Source: Acidimicrobiaceae bacterium
GTDB taxonomy: Bacteria > Actinomycetota > Acidimicrobiia > Acidimicrobiales > RAAP-2
DNA: 64,000 nt
NCBI GenBank assembly: GCA_003162395.1
Contig: PMON01000052.1
Span: 26,435 to 90,434, forward strand
Direction of reading: 5' to 3'
Positions 33,874 through 42,582 of this stretch are shown piece by piece. The notes beneath the pieces were generated by a model, which saw only the letters and a program-made list of their open reading frames with translations, was not told the origin of the DNA and ran no database searches. The stretch's first letter is position 1. Every line of letters begins with the position of its first letter. A program made the position numbers and the translations under genes.

Positions 33874-35175
33874 TCAATCAGCGTGCTCGGCGTCAGCCAT
33901 GATCAGTCGAGGACCGGACGGCCAGTCGAAGTACCGCCACGTCCAGTTGATGAAGACGCGGAGGCGGTTCCGGAAGCCAACCAGGTAGAAGAGGTGCAGG
34001 CCCATCCACGCGATCCATCCCAGAAACCCGGTGATCAGCGGACCTCGCGGCAGCTGCGCCACCGCGGCGTTGCGGCCGATCGTCGCCATAATGCCCTTGT
34101 CCTTGTAGCGAAACGGCGAGGTGGGCCTCCCTTCGACCACGTTCAGGATCTGCCGGCCGCAGTGGCGTCCCGATTGGATGGCGACCTGTGCGAGCTGCGG
34201 GCACGTCGCGCCGCCGGCCGCGGCCGGGACGGCCGCACTGTCGCCCACGGCCCACACGCCAGGGTGGCCGGGCACGGAGAGGTCGCCTCCGACACGTACT
34301 CGTCCCGAGGGCCCCGGATCAGGGCCAACACCCTGCACGATTGTGCCCGTCGCCGTGACGCCTGCTGCCCACACGACGACGCGCGTGGGAATGGTCTCGC
34401 CGCTCGCAAGTCGCACTGCGTCGGTCGTGACCTCCGCGACGGACGTTCCGAGACGGACCTCGACGCCCCGCTTGCGGAGCCGCGCCAGCGCGTAGTCGCT
34501 CGCCTTCACCGAGAAGCCGCCAAGCAGCCGAGGCGCCACGTCGAGGAGCACCACCCGGGTCGAGGCGCGATCGATCTGCATGCGGTCCCTCTCGAGGCAC
34601 ACCTCGAGCAGCTCGAGGACCGCCCCGGCGGTCTCGACGCCGGTCGGGCCGCCGCCCACGATCACGAACGTCAGCTTGCGCGCGTCGACGTCGCCCTCAG
34701 CCTCGGCTTCCTCGAGCGCAAGGAGGAGCTGGTCGCGGAGATGGCGCGCGTCTGCCAGCGTGTACAGGGGCTTTGCGAACTCGTCCGCGCCGGGGATGCC
34801 GAAGAAGTTCGCCACCGCCCCGCTCGCGAAGACGATGTGGTCGAAGGAAAGCTGGGCACCGTCGCTGAGCTGCGCGAGGCGCCGGTCGAGGTCGACCCGC
34901 GCCACCAGACCATGGCGGTACGCGACATTGCCGCTCTTTCGGAAGATCGTCCGAATCGGATACGCGACGTCGGCCGGCTCGAGCCCCGCTGTCGCGACCT
35001 GATAGAGGAGCGGGAGGAAGGTGTGGAAGTTGTGCTTGTCGACGATCGTGACGTGGACTGGCTGGCCGGCGAGCATCCGCACGACCTCGAGCCCCGCGAA
35101 GCCGCCGCCAACGACGAGCACCTCAGGACACACAGAGGCCGTCGGCTCGGCAGGAGCGCTCGGGGTGCCGCTCAC
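33874..35175 (-). CDS. ndh: Type II NADH dehydrogenase (NDH-2)
   Basis: 433 residues. Two Rossmann dinucleotide sites: VLVVGGGFAGLEVVR near the N-terminus for FAD and FVIVGGGPTGVETAGA for NADH. ILNVVEGRPTSPFRYKDKGI, the final aromatic membrane-anchor region FLGWIAWMGLHLFYLVGF and the interior AVGDSAAV are all typical of NDH-2. It oxidises NADH and reduces quinone at the inner membrane face without pumping protons. GTG 35175 is the most likely start; the ribosome binding site is weak. Stands alone. Confidence 0.93.
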   Translation of the reverse strand: MSGTPSAPAEPTASVCPEVLVVGGGFAGLEVVRMLAGQPVHVTIVDKHNFHTFLPLLYQVATAGLEPADVAYPIRTIFRKSGNVAYRHGLVARVDLDRRLAQLSDGAQLSFDHIVFASGAVANFFGIPGADEFAKPLYTLADARHLRDQLLLALEEAEAEGDVDARKLTFVIVGGGPTGVETAGAVLELLEVCLERDRMQIDRASTRVVLLDVAPRLLGGFSVKASDYALARLRKRGVEVRLGTSVAEVTTDAVRLASGETIPTRVVVWAAGVTATGTIVQGVGPDPGPSGRVRVGGDLSVPGHPGVWAVGDSAAVPAAAGGATCPQLAQVAIQSGRHCGRQILNVVEGRPTSPFRYKDKGIMATIGRNAAVAQLPRGPLITGFLGWIAWMGLHLFYLVGFRNRLRVFINWTWRYFDWPSGPRLIMADAEHAD

Positions 35176-35365
35176 GTCTCGATGTTAGGGAGCGGGCCTC
35201 AATCGGCCCGTCATGGCGCGGCGGTGCGGAAGGTCCCTGACCACGTCGTCGAGCCGTCCCCCTCGGCGCAGCCGCCGCCGTGCTGCTCTCGATCGTCGAC
35301 GACCAGCTGCTCGGCGCGCCATCGCGGCGCGGGGGCGCCAGCGTGAGAATAGGATTTTCGAGGTC

Positions 35366-35716
35366 ATGGCTGAGTCGATGAGTCCGATGGACGTCGTGAC
35401 GACGTTCGGAGCGGCGTGGGGCGCGCACGACCTCGACGCCGTCCTCGAGCTTGTGACCGACGACTGCGTGTTCGATGCCACGGGTCCCGCTCCAGACGGG
35501 ATGCGCCACGTCGGACGTGACGCGATCCGCGACGCATGGTCGCCCATCTTCATGGAGGCGTCATCGAGCTTCGAGCCCGAGGAGACCTTTTCGGCCGACG
35601 ACCGGGTCATCCAGCGTTGGCGGTACAGCTGGGCGGGCGGCCACATCCGCGGCGTGGACCTCTTTCGCGTCCGTGATGGCAAGGTCGTCGAGAAGTTCTC
35701 GTACGTGAAGGGCTGA
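35366..35716 (+). CDS. SnoaL/NTF2-like small protein
   Basis: 116 residues. The NTF2-like cone fold is suggested by VVTTFGAAWGAHDLDAVLEL, VTDDCVFDATGP and the end VDLFRVRDGKVVEKFSYVKG. Members are small ligand-binding or isomerase-like proteins. ATG 35366 follows GAGGTC closely; an in-frame ATG at 35378 is an alternative. No operon partner. Confidence 0.82.
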   Translation: MAESMSPMDVVTTFGAAWGAHDLDAVLELVTDDCVFDATGPAPDGMRHVGRDAIRDAWSPIFMEASSSFEPEETFSADDRVIQRWRYSWAGGHIRGVDLFRVRDGKVVEKFSYVKG

Positions 35717-35762
35717 CCGGCCGGCGCGAGCAACTTGCAGGTGGGCACACTTCGAGTTCCCG

Positions 35763-35990
35763 CTACGGGGCGACCGACTGCCGCCCGTGAGCCTCGAAGC
35801 GCCGGAACGCGATGAGCATCCAGATCGCCTCGACGACGCCGAACGGCCATGCGCCGGCAAGGAACCCGTAGACGCTCGACAGCCCGCACCCCGCGGCGAA
35901 CGCGAGAACGAACCTCGATCCCCGGCGCTCGAGGGCGTACATGGCCATCATGAACCCGAGTGCGAGAACTCCGTAGATCGTCAGCGCCAT
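35763..35990 (-). CDS. Small conserved membrane protein
   Basis: 75 residues with two membrane segments: IYGVLALGFMMAMYAL and a second around VLAFAAGCGLSSVYGFLAGA followed by WPFGVVEAIWMLIAFRRFEA. Small proteins of this pattern (ALERRG, SSVYGF, WPFGVVEAIW) are found in many bacteria; the function is unknown. ATG 35990. Confidence 0.72.
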   Translation of the reverse strand: MALTIYGVLALGFMMAMYALERRGSRFVLAFAAGCGLSSVYGFLAGAWPFGVVEAIWMLIAFRRFEAHGRQSVAP

Positions 35991-35999
35991 GGCGGCACG

Positions 36000-36515
36000 C
36001 TACGTCGCCCCCGGCGCGCCGCACTGGTCCAGGTATCCCCTGACGTCTGCGGTCGATCGCAGCTCGACGACGGCCGTGGACGACCGATAGGCATCGATCG
36101 CACCATCCAGTCTCGGGCGACTGTCCAGGGGATACCGCCAGACCCACTTGAAGAAGTGGAGGTCGATCCTTTCGGGACAACCGGCTGCTTGGACCACACG
36201 ACCGTGGTTCATCACCGATCGTCGGACAACCCGAAACAGGCATACCCACCTCGAGGGAGCCAGCACGACGATCGTGTCGGCTCGGTCGAAGCGGAGCTCG
36301 AACGTGCCGCCGTAGTTCCCGTCGACGATCCAGCGATCACCCAGAAGTGCGCGGCTCAGCACGTCCGCCCATTCTTCCTTCGGGGTCTCCACCCATCCGG
36401 GTCGCCAATGGAGCTGGTCGAGGTGGATGACCGGAAGCCCCGTGCGCCGTCCCAGCTCGACGGCGAGCGTCGACTTGCCGGCACCGCCCGATCCGACAAT
36501 CGCGACTCGCTGCAT
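36000..36515 (-). CDS. P-loop kinase/topology-modulation-like protein
   Basis: 171 residues. Walker A is RVAIVGSGGAGKSTLAVEL with the kinase-type start of adenylate-kinase-like proteins; HLDQLHW and WIVDGNYGGTFELR form the substrate region, and FKWVWRYP is characteristic of the FlaR/DNA topology modulation family. The biological substrate is unknown. GAGGCCGG precedes ATG 36515. Confidence 0.87.
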   Translation of the reverse strand: MQRVAIVGSGGAGKSTLAVELGRRTGLPVIHLDQLHWRPGWVETPKEEWADVLSRALLGDRWIVDGNYGGTFELRFDRADTIVVLAPSRWVCLFRVVRRSVMNHGRVVQAAGCPERIDLHFFKWVWRYPLDSRPRLDGAIDAYRSSTAVVELRSTADVRGYLDQCGAPGAT

Positions 36516-36748
36516 CGTCCGGCCTCGATCCATCGTGCCCGACTCGTCCTGCGCGTCGGTCCTCGCCCACACATCAAAGCGCAGCTGGCGACCCTGGCGG
36601 TGCGAGTGCCCGCTGGCGCGGGGAGAGGCTCTTGGGTCGCCACACGACCGCTTCGGCACGTCGGTCGATTCGGCAGTCGCAGCCTGTCTCTATAGGGTGC
36701 GATGCACCACCACGCGGGCCCAGTCCCGACCACTGCTGAAACGAGGAC

Positions 36749-37897
36749 ATGACGATGGCCACGGCGGAATCAACCTCAGGTCTTGAGTTGCGCTCACTGG
36801 TCACTGCCGAGCGGGTGCTCGAGATCTCCCTGGTCGAGGCCCCGCGACCCGAGCCCACGCCCAGCCAGGTGGTGGTCCGCGTCGAGGCCGCACCCGTCAA
36901 CCCGTCTGATCTCGGCCTCTTGCTCGCCGGTGCAGACATCCAGGCTGCGAGCTTCGAGGGACCGGCCGAGCGCCCGCTCGTCCGCATCCCAGTTGAAGAG
37001 CGCGCGATGCGGTCATTGGCGGGCCGTGTCGGCAAATCGCTGTCGGTGGGCAACGAGGGTGCGGGGGTCGTGGTCGCAGCAGGAGCCGATGCAGCAGCGC
37101 AAAACCTCCTCGGTCGAGTCGTGGCAGTCGCAGGCGGCGCGATGTACGCCGAGTACCGCTGCGTGGAGGCGGCGCAGTGCCTGGCCCTCCCCGAGGGCAT
37201 GACGCCGAAGATGGGCGCGTCGTCGTTCGTCAATCCGATGACGACGCTGGGGATGATCGGGACGATGCGCAACGAAGGCCACTCGGCACTGATTCACACC
37301 GCGGCTGCCTCGAACCTCGGACAGATGCTCGTCAAGCTGTGCGACAAGGAGCACGTCGCACTCGTCAACATCGTCCGCAAGCACGAGCACGAGGAGCTCC
37401 TCAGGTCGATCGGGGCAACCCACGTGTGCAACTCGACGGCACCATCGTTCATGCAGGACCTCATCGAGGCGATCGGCACGACCGGTGCGACCATCGCGTT
37501 CGACGCGGTTGGCGGCGGCCAGCTCGCCAGCCAGATCCTCACCTGCATGGAGGCCGCGTCCGTCGCTTCGATGACCGACTACAGCAGGTACGGCTCGACA
37601 ACCCACAAGCAGGTCTACATCTACGGCGGGCTCGACACGAGCCCGACGGTGCTGACGCGCAGCTTCGGCTTCGCATGGGGCCTTGGCGGCTGGCTGGTCA
37701 GCTCGTTCCTCCAGGGGATCGCACCCGAGGAGTTCCAGGCCCTGCGACAGCGGGTCGTCGCTGGGCTCCCCTCCACCTTCGCGAGCACCTACACGCGCGA
37801 GGTATCCCTCGCCGAGGCCCTGATGCCTGACTCCCTCGCCGGCTATACGAAGAAGGCGACCGGTGAGAAGTACCTCGTGACGCCCTGGAGACGATGA
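36749..37897 (+). CDS. Medium-chain (quinone-oxidoreductase-like) dehydrogenase
   Basis: 382 residues. MDR fold: VVVRVEAAPVNPSDLGLLLA near the N-terminus, GNEGAGVVVAAG in the middle, ALIHTAAASNLGQMLVKLC for the NAD(P) site with an AxxxxLG variant, and the substrate-binding C-terminal half. The catalytic zinc Cys/His set is not obvious, so it may be the zinc-free quinone-reductase type. Next gene begins one base after the stop, so they form an operon with the VOC protein. GAGGAC precedes the ATG. Confidence 0.88.
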   Translation: MTMATAESTSGLELRSLVTAERVLEISLVEAPRPEPTPSQVVVRVEAAPVNPSDLGLLLAGADIQAASFEGPAERPLVRIPVEERAMRSLAGRVGKSLSVGNEGAGVVVAAGADAAAQNLLGRVVAVAGGAMYAEYRCVEAAQCLALPEGMTPKMGASSFVNPMTTLGMIGTMRNEGHSALIHTAAASNLGQMLVKLCDKEHVALVNIVRKHEHEELLRSIGATHVCNSTAPSFMQDLIEAIGTTGATIAFDAVGGGQLASQILTCMEAASVASMTDYSRYGSTTHKQVYIYGGLDTSPTVLTRSFGFAWGLGGWLVSSFLQGIAPEEFQALRQRVVAGLPSTFASTYTREVSLAEALMPDSLAGYTKKATGEKYLVTPWRR

Positions 37898-37898
37898 C

Positions 37899-38309
37899 GT
37901 GGCCAGCAGGCTCACCGAGGTCATCGTCGACTGCCACGACCTCGAGGTCGTGGCTTCCTTTTGGTGCGAGGTGCTCGGCTACGAGCGAGCTGCCGCAGGC
38001 GAAGGCTGGCTCGCGATCCGCACGCCCGGACAAGAGCTCTCCGAGGACGCGCTCGCCGCCGACGCACAGCCTCCCGCGCTTGCGTTCGTGAACGTCCCCG
38101 AGGCAAAGGCAGGCAAGAATCGGGTGCACGTCGACGTCACGCCGACGGATCGCAGCCAGGCAGCAGAGGTCGATCGGCTGCTCGGCCTCGGCGCACGACG
38201 AGCCGACGTCGGCCAGGTCGAGACGCCGTGGGTCGTGCTGGCCGACCCCGAGGGCAACGAGTTCTGTGTCATGCCGGAGGCCGACGGGGCCGCGTTGATG
38301 CCCGGGTAG
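37899..38309 (+). CDS. VOC-family protein in operon with the MDR enzyme
   Basis: 136 residues, glyoxalase-like VOC fold: LTEVIVDCHDLEVVASFWCE, VHVDVTPTDRSQAAEV and VLADPEGNEFCVMPE. GTG 37899 starts one base after the dehydrogenase stop, so translation is probably coupled. Likely metabolic partner of the dehydrogenase; substrate unknown. Confidence 0.88.
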   Translation: MASRLTEVIVDCHDLEVVASFWCEVLGYERAAAGEGWLAIRTPGQELSEDALAADAQPPALAFVNVPEAKAGKNRVHVDVTPTDRSQAAEVDRLLGLGARRADVGQVETPWVVLADPEGNEFCVMPEADGAALMPG

Positions 38310-38398
38310 GACCTTCGGCACGCTCGCGTTCCTCGTCGTGACGTCGACTGACGGGGCGACCCAGATCTGGCGAGCACGTCAGACGACGGCGACACCGC

Positions 38399-38899
38399 TC
38401 ACTGCATGCTGCTCTCGATTGCTGCCTCAGCGAGTTCCCAGGTGAGCACTGGCTCGATTCCCGGTTTGCTCGATCGGTCCTGCGGACCGAAGAGGTACAG
38501 GTGCGGGACCAACCCGCGCAGCGACTCGAGGACCTGCGGCCGATCGTCGACGAAATGGGTGATCTGGAGCGCTCGGCAGACGGGCGCCTTGTCCTTGCGC
38601 CGCCGCACGAACCGGACGTTGGCCTGTGGAATCGAAGTCGCCGTGAAGAAGTCGTGGTGCGCTAGCCACTTCTCCGTATTCGCCTGGGTCCTCGCTCCTG
38701 CCTTCGAGACGATCCAGACCCGCCTCTCAAAGACGAGACTGAGCCGACCGAGGGAGTGGAAGGCGCCCTTCATGGCGGGCGTGGCGAGCATCACGTCTTC
38801 ATCGCCCTGCAAGAAGGACGTGTCGTCACCGGACGGATGCGACGACGCGTCGTTGATGACGCGACCGAAATCGACCCCCAGCGCGGGCAGCTCAGTCAC
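38399..38899 (-). CDS. HAD-like phosphatase
   Basis: 166 residues from GTG 38899. The N-terminus LGVDFGRVIND gives an atypical motif I in which the second acidic residue of DxDxT is lost, SKAGART may cover the mid Thr/Ser region, and FVDDRPQVLESL carries the DD metal motif. A substrate cannot be predicted. The start is weakly supported. Confidence 0.68.
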   Translation of the reverse strand: MTELPALGVDFGRVINDASSHPSGDDTSFLQGDEDVMLATPAMKGAFHSLGRLSLVFERRVWIVSKAGARTQANTEKWLAHHDFFTATSIPQANVRFVRRRKDKAPVCRALQITHFVDDRPQVLESLRGLVPHLYLFGPQDRSSKPGIEPVLTWELAEAAIESSMQ

Positions 38900-39110
38900 G
38901 GGGCCACGACGGCACGAACGCGGGAGCCCGGACGCACGTGCAAGGTCGTCCCTCGCACGGGTCGCCGGGGACCTGGTGACAGCTCGCGTCCGCCCACGCA
39001 CCCTCGCTGAGCCTCCGCACCTGCATCCACGCGGACACTACCAATGGCGTCGGAAGCAGATGGGCTCGTCGGCCACGTGCATCGTGCGAGATCGCGGGTC
39101 GTGCGCGACG

Positions 39111-39650
39111 CTAGGCCGGCCTCGCGGCAGCCCACTCGTGGGCGAGCAGTCCGTAGACGATGTCGTCGTGGAAACGCCCGCTCACCCAGGCCGACTCGCG
39201 CATGGTCCCCTCGGGCGCGAAGCCCACCGATCTCGCAGCACCAATCATCGCCTCGTTGTCCTCAAGGGTCTCGAGCTGGAGACGATGGAGCCCGCGCGTC
39301 TCGAAGGCGTAGGCGCAGAGCACCGCGAGCGCGTCGGTGCCGAATCCCTTACCGCGGGACCTCGGCCGGAGCGAGATGCCGATATGCGCCGATCGATTGT
39401 GCGTGTCGATCCCCCACAGCTGGGCCACGCCGAGCAGCTCGTCCGACGCTCGCTCGACCACCGAGAAGTCGACTCGGTCCTCGCGGGGCTCCTGCGGTCC
39501 GTACGGCGCGGGCTCGCCGACTCCGACGGGTCGCCACGGCGTGCCCCCGGCCCGTGAGCGTGTCGCGACGTCCTCGTGGAGCTCGGCGGTCAACACGTCG
39601 ACGTCGCTTGCGATGCGAGCCCGCAGTGTGACCCGCGCTCCGTGCAGCAT
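39111..39650 (-). CDS. RimJ/RimL-type GNAT acetyltransferase
   Basis: 179 residues. RVTLRARIASDVDVL at the start, GISLRPRSRGKGFGTDALAV as the CoA loop, and LQLETLEDNEAMIGAARSVGF at motif B are typical of the RimJ/RimL group that acetylate protein N-termini or small amines. AGGAAG precedes ATG 39650. Divergent from the phytanoyl-CoA dioxygenase-like gene. Confidence 0.9.
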   Translation of the reverse strand: MLHGARVTLRARIASDVDVLTAELHEDVATRSRAGGTPWRPVGVGEPAPYGPQEPREDRVDFSVVERASDELLGVAQLWGIDTHNRSAHIGISLRPRSRGKGFGTDALAVLCAYAFETRGLHRLQLETLEDNEAMIGAARSVGFAPEGTMRESAWVSGRFHDDIVYGLLAHEWAAARPA

Positions 39651-39721
39651 CCTTGCTTCCTACCAGGTTCCGCCTGCACGAGTATCCACGCGGTCCTACG
39701 ATCGACGCCAATGGAAGACCG

Positions 39722-40534
39722 ATGACTGACGAGCTCGCCGACCACCTTCGCGAAGTTGCCGAGGATGGCTTCACCATCCTCGAGGACGTCATCGAGCCGC
39801 CGCTCATCGATGCCATCTCAGGCGACCTCGAGCGCCTCGAAGTTGAGCTCGGCATCGTGCCCGCGGACAATCTCTTCGAGGGCGTCCGGACGGTCAGGAT
39901 CTACAACCTCCTCGTGCACGGCGCGACGTTCGAGTCCATCCCGGTCCATCCAAGGGTCCTCCCTGTCGTGGAGGGCGTCCTTGACCCCGGCCTCTTGGTC
40001 TCGTCGCTCTCCTCCATCGCCATCGGGCCGGATGAAGCGGCTCAGATGCTCCACGCCGACGATCAGCTGATCCCCCTGCCACGGCCGCACGTCCCGATCA
40101 TCTGCAACACGATGTGGGCGATCACGGACTTCACCGAGGCGAACGGCGCGACGCGCCTCGTGCGGGGCTCGCATCTCTGGGCGCACACCCCCGGCTATCC
40201 GGAACACCACAAGACGATTCCGGCGGAGATGTCGAAGGGCAGCGTGCTCGTGTGGGTTGGCAGCCTGTGGCACGGGGGTGGCGCCAACATGACGGGCGAA
40301 CGTCGGACGGGCATCGCGATGAACTACTGCGCTGGCTTCATCCGCCAGCAGGAGAACCAGCAGCTCGGGATCCCCACCGATGTCGCACGGCGATTCTCGC
40401 CCCGACTCCAAGAACTCGTCGGCTACTCCGTCTATCAGGGCCTCGTCGGCCACATCGACAAGGCACATCCACGCGAGGTGGTGCTGGGAGCACGCGCCGA
40501 GCCGAACCTCGTCTGGGACGCAGCGAGGCCCTGA
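39722..40534 (+). CDS. Phytanoyl-CoA dioxygenase family 2-oxoglutarate oxygenase
   Basis: 270 residues. Fe(II)/2-oxoglutarate hydroxylase with the expected HxD iron pair in QMLHADDQL and the distal His in LWHGGGANMTGERRTGIAM, where Arg can bind 2-oxoglutarate. Actinobacterial members hydroxylate varied small molecules, not only phytanoyl-CoA; substrate unknown. GGAAG before ATG 39722 supports the start. Confidence 0.9.
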   Translation: MTDELADHLREVAEDGFTILEDVIEPPLIDAISGDLERLEVELGIVPADNLFEGVRTVRIYNLLVHGATFESIPVHPRVLPVVEGVLDPGLLVSSLSSIAIGPDEAAQMLHADDQLIPLPRPHVPIICNTMWAITDFTEANGATRLVRGSHLWAHTPGYPEHHKTIPAEMSKGSVLVWVGSLWHGGGANMTGERRTGIAMNYCAGFIRQQENQQLGIPTDVARRFSPRLQELVGYSVYQGLVGHIDKAHPREVVLGARAEPNLVWDAARP

Positions 40535-40581
40535 GTCGGGTCGTGCGCCATGACGCCCGCGCCTCGTCGCAACTGCAGGAC

Positions 40582-41328
40582 CTACGCAGCCTGCGGGTCC
40601 GAGCCGGGAGGTAGCCGCACCTCGTCGATCCCGTCAATGGTTCGCCGAACCACGTACGCGCCGCGCTCCGGATCGGCATCTTTGTAGTCCGAGACGATCT
40701 CGGTCGGCTCGAGTCCTTCGTAGAGGATCCCGATGCCGTTGTCGGTCGCGTACGCGAGCTCGGGCAGGGTGCCGTTCATCATCAGCTCGTGCAGGAGCGG
40801 TCGACGCTGCGCCTCTGCGTCATAGTGGACGCCGTTGGCGTAGGGCAGGAAGCCAAGTCCGTTCGTGACGGGCCGCAGCTGCTGGCCGAAGGAGTCCGTC
40901 GTGCCGCCGACGTGCCAGCACACGCTGCCTGCGGAGACCCCGCCGAGGATCACGCCGTGCTCCCACGCCGCCCGCATCGCGTCGCCGACACCGTGCAGCG
41001 CCCAGACGGCTAGCAGATTGGCCACTGATCCGCCCCCGACCCAGACGAAGTCAGAGCCGCACAGGCGCTCTTCGGGATCGGCCGAGGGCTGGGGGAAGAG
41101 CCGCAGCTGAGTGACGTCGCAGCCCGCGGCGTTGAAGGCCTCGTAGCTCAAGGCGTAGTACAGGTTGTCGTCGCCGGTTGCCGTGTTCACGAGGCAGGCC
41201 CTCGGGCGCGTCTTCCTCGTCAGCTCAAGGCCCCGCAGCACCGTTGCGCCGAGACGCACCTGCTGTTGGACCCCCGAATCCACGAATCCGGCCGAGGTTG
41301 CCATGATCCTGCGTGTTGGTGTCGACAT
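40582..41328 (-). CDS. Peptidase family S51 (peptidase E-like)
   Basis: 248 residues. The nucleophile Ser is in GVSAGSVCWHVGGTTDS, with VWVGGGSVANLLAVW before it and a downstream acidic/His region, the pattern of peptidase E/cyanophycinase-like enzymes. These cleave alpha-aspartyl dipeptides or cyanophycin; which one is unclear here. AGGG precedes ATG 41328. Confidence 0.88.
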   Translation of the reverse strand: MSTPTRRIMATSAGFVDSGVQQQVRLGATVLRGLELTRKTRPRACLVNTATGDDNLYYALSYEAFNAAGCDVTQLRLFPQPSADPEERLCGSDFVWVGGGSVANLLAVWALHGVGDAMRAAWEHGVILGGVSAGSVCWHVGGTTDSFGQQLRPVTNGLGFLPYANGVHYDAEAQRRPLLHELMMNGTLPELAYATDNGIGILYEGLEPTEIVSDYKDADPERGAYVVRRTIDGIDEVRLPPGSDPQAA

Positions 41329-41395
41329 GGCGAAACCCTATCGATCGTGGCTCCGCGCGTCACCGACAATGGTGGCAGTAGGGCAGGAGCGGCAG

Positions 41396-41872
41396 TTAGG
41401 CCGATCTCGTGTACGCGGCCTCCGTCGCCTTCGCAGACTCGCCAGACGGCGTGATGTTCCAGGCGGTGATCACGAGCTCGTGTGGCGAGACGTCGATCGT
41501 CGTGCGCCAGCGCCATGGCTCATCAGGTGGCCCGTAGGTCCCTGCCACGTCGATCGCGCTCGTGCCCGTGCCCGTGCCCGTGCAGAACATGATCGAGTTC
41601 CCGCAGTGCCACGTGTCGATCCAGGCCACCTGCCACACGTCGTCGTCGGCATGGCCCACGAGTATGCTCCCCGACTCCGGCTCGTCGCCGTCGGTCCAGT
41701 CGTAGTCGAGCACCACGAAGCGCTCCCTGAGCTGGCACCGGGCGGTCAGGCTCGACGGACCTTCGGTTCGAAGTACTCCTGGCTCGAGCCAGAGGCGGTA
41801 CGTCCCGGACCACTCGCCCGCGAGCAGGCCAATCAGTTGCGCTGGTGTGGTGTCCTCACCCTGTGCGTGCAT
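41396..41872 (-). CDS. DUF1579 family protein
   Basis: 158 residues. GLLAGEWSGTYRLWLEPG is the typical DUF1579 opening, followed by RCQLRERFVVLDYDW and WRWRTTIDVS. Beta-barrel (lipocalin-like) fold expected; function unknown. It contains a Gly-Thr run TGTGTGTS encoded by about four CGTGCC units (41561-41583). ATG 41872 follows GGAG; the frame also contains an upstream TTG. Confidence 0.83.
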   Translation of the reverse strand: MHAQGEDTTPAQLIGLLAGEWSGTYRLWLEPGVLRTEGPSSLTARCQLRERFVVLDYDWTDGDEPESGSILVGHADDDVWQVAWIDTWHCGNSIMFCTGTGTGTSAIDVAGTYGPPDEPWRWRTTIDVSPHELVITAWNITPSGESAKATEAAYTRSA

Positions 41873-42582
41873 TGGCAAGGCTCCAGTCGCGCGTCCCTTC
41901 CGGCAAGCCTGGCACGACCTCGCGCCAACTCGACGGTTCGAACGCAGTCGACCGATGAACCGTGGCGCGTCGCCAGCTCCTGGCCCTTCAACTCCCCCGC
42001 TGCCCGGATGAAGGGGGGGTTCGACTGGTTGGGCGCTGGTCGCGGCTCAATCGGCTGGGGCCGAGGCGCCTCGCGGTACGTCCAAACGAGCCAGATCGAG
42101 CTCGCGCTTCCCTCGAGATCGCGTGATTCGTGCGCTTCTGGGGCGGGGCGCATTGCATTCGCGTGTGAAGCGCTCATACTGGGGAGAGTGGCTCTCGGAG
42201 GGGCCAGGAGGGGGGTGGCGGTCTGTTTGGATGTAGATGACGAGTCGCATCCAGGGTCGATCGCAAGGGGTTGTACGGGAGCGATCCCGGTAGGCCCACT
42301 GTCCTGACGGCAGGCGATCGTGCACGAGACGCTGCAACACCAGGGAGCGAGGACGCTTCCAGAGGCGCCATTCCCCCATCGCGAATCGACCTTGGAGTAC
42401 AAACAGCAGGAGGCGCCCGATCCCCGCGCGCGTGTGGGACGGGCGCCTTTGCACGTGTGGCGACGTGATGCCTCCGCATCCGCGCTGGCACACACGATCG
42501 GATTGTCAACTCTGTTGGTGGGCCGGTCGGAGTAGTGCCGTGCTTGTGAGTCCATTGACAGGCGTTCGGTACGGTCGAACTC
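41873..42582. other. Long gene-free region with a terminator-like hairpin
   Basis: About 710 bases with no credible gene. It contains a strong hairpin at 42411-42450, about 130 bases before the secreted golvesin-like protein gene, with no gene ending just upstream. A leader RNA with attenuation is possible. I could not match a known riboswitch. Confidence 0.5.
42411..42450 (+). terminator. Hairpin with U-tail in a leader region
   Basis: AGGCGCCCG (42411-42419) pairs with CGGGCGCCT (42440-42448), nine perfect bases, extended inside by TCCC/GGGA with one bulged base. TTT follows. It looks like a rho-independent terminator, but the nearest plus-strand gene upstream ends some 1.9 kb away, so it could be a leader attenuator of the gene at 42583. 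Confidence 0.55.

Noticed and set aside
41873-42582. A c-di-AMP (ydaO) or cobalamin riboswitch before the golvesin-like gene
   Set aside because: I could not find the conserved core of either class; only the hairpin is clear.
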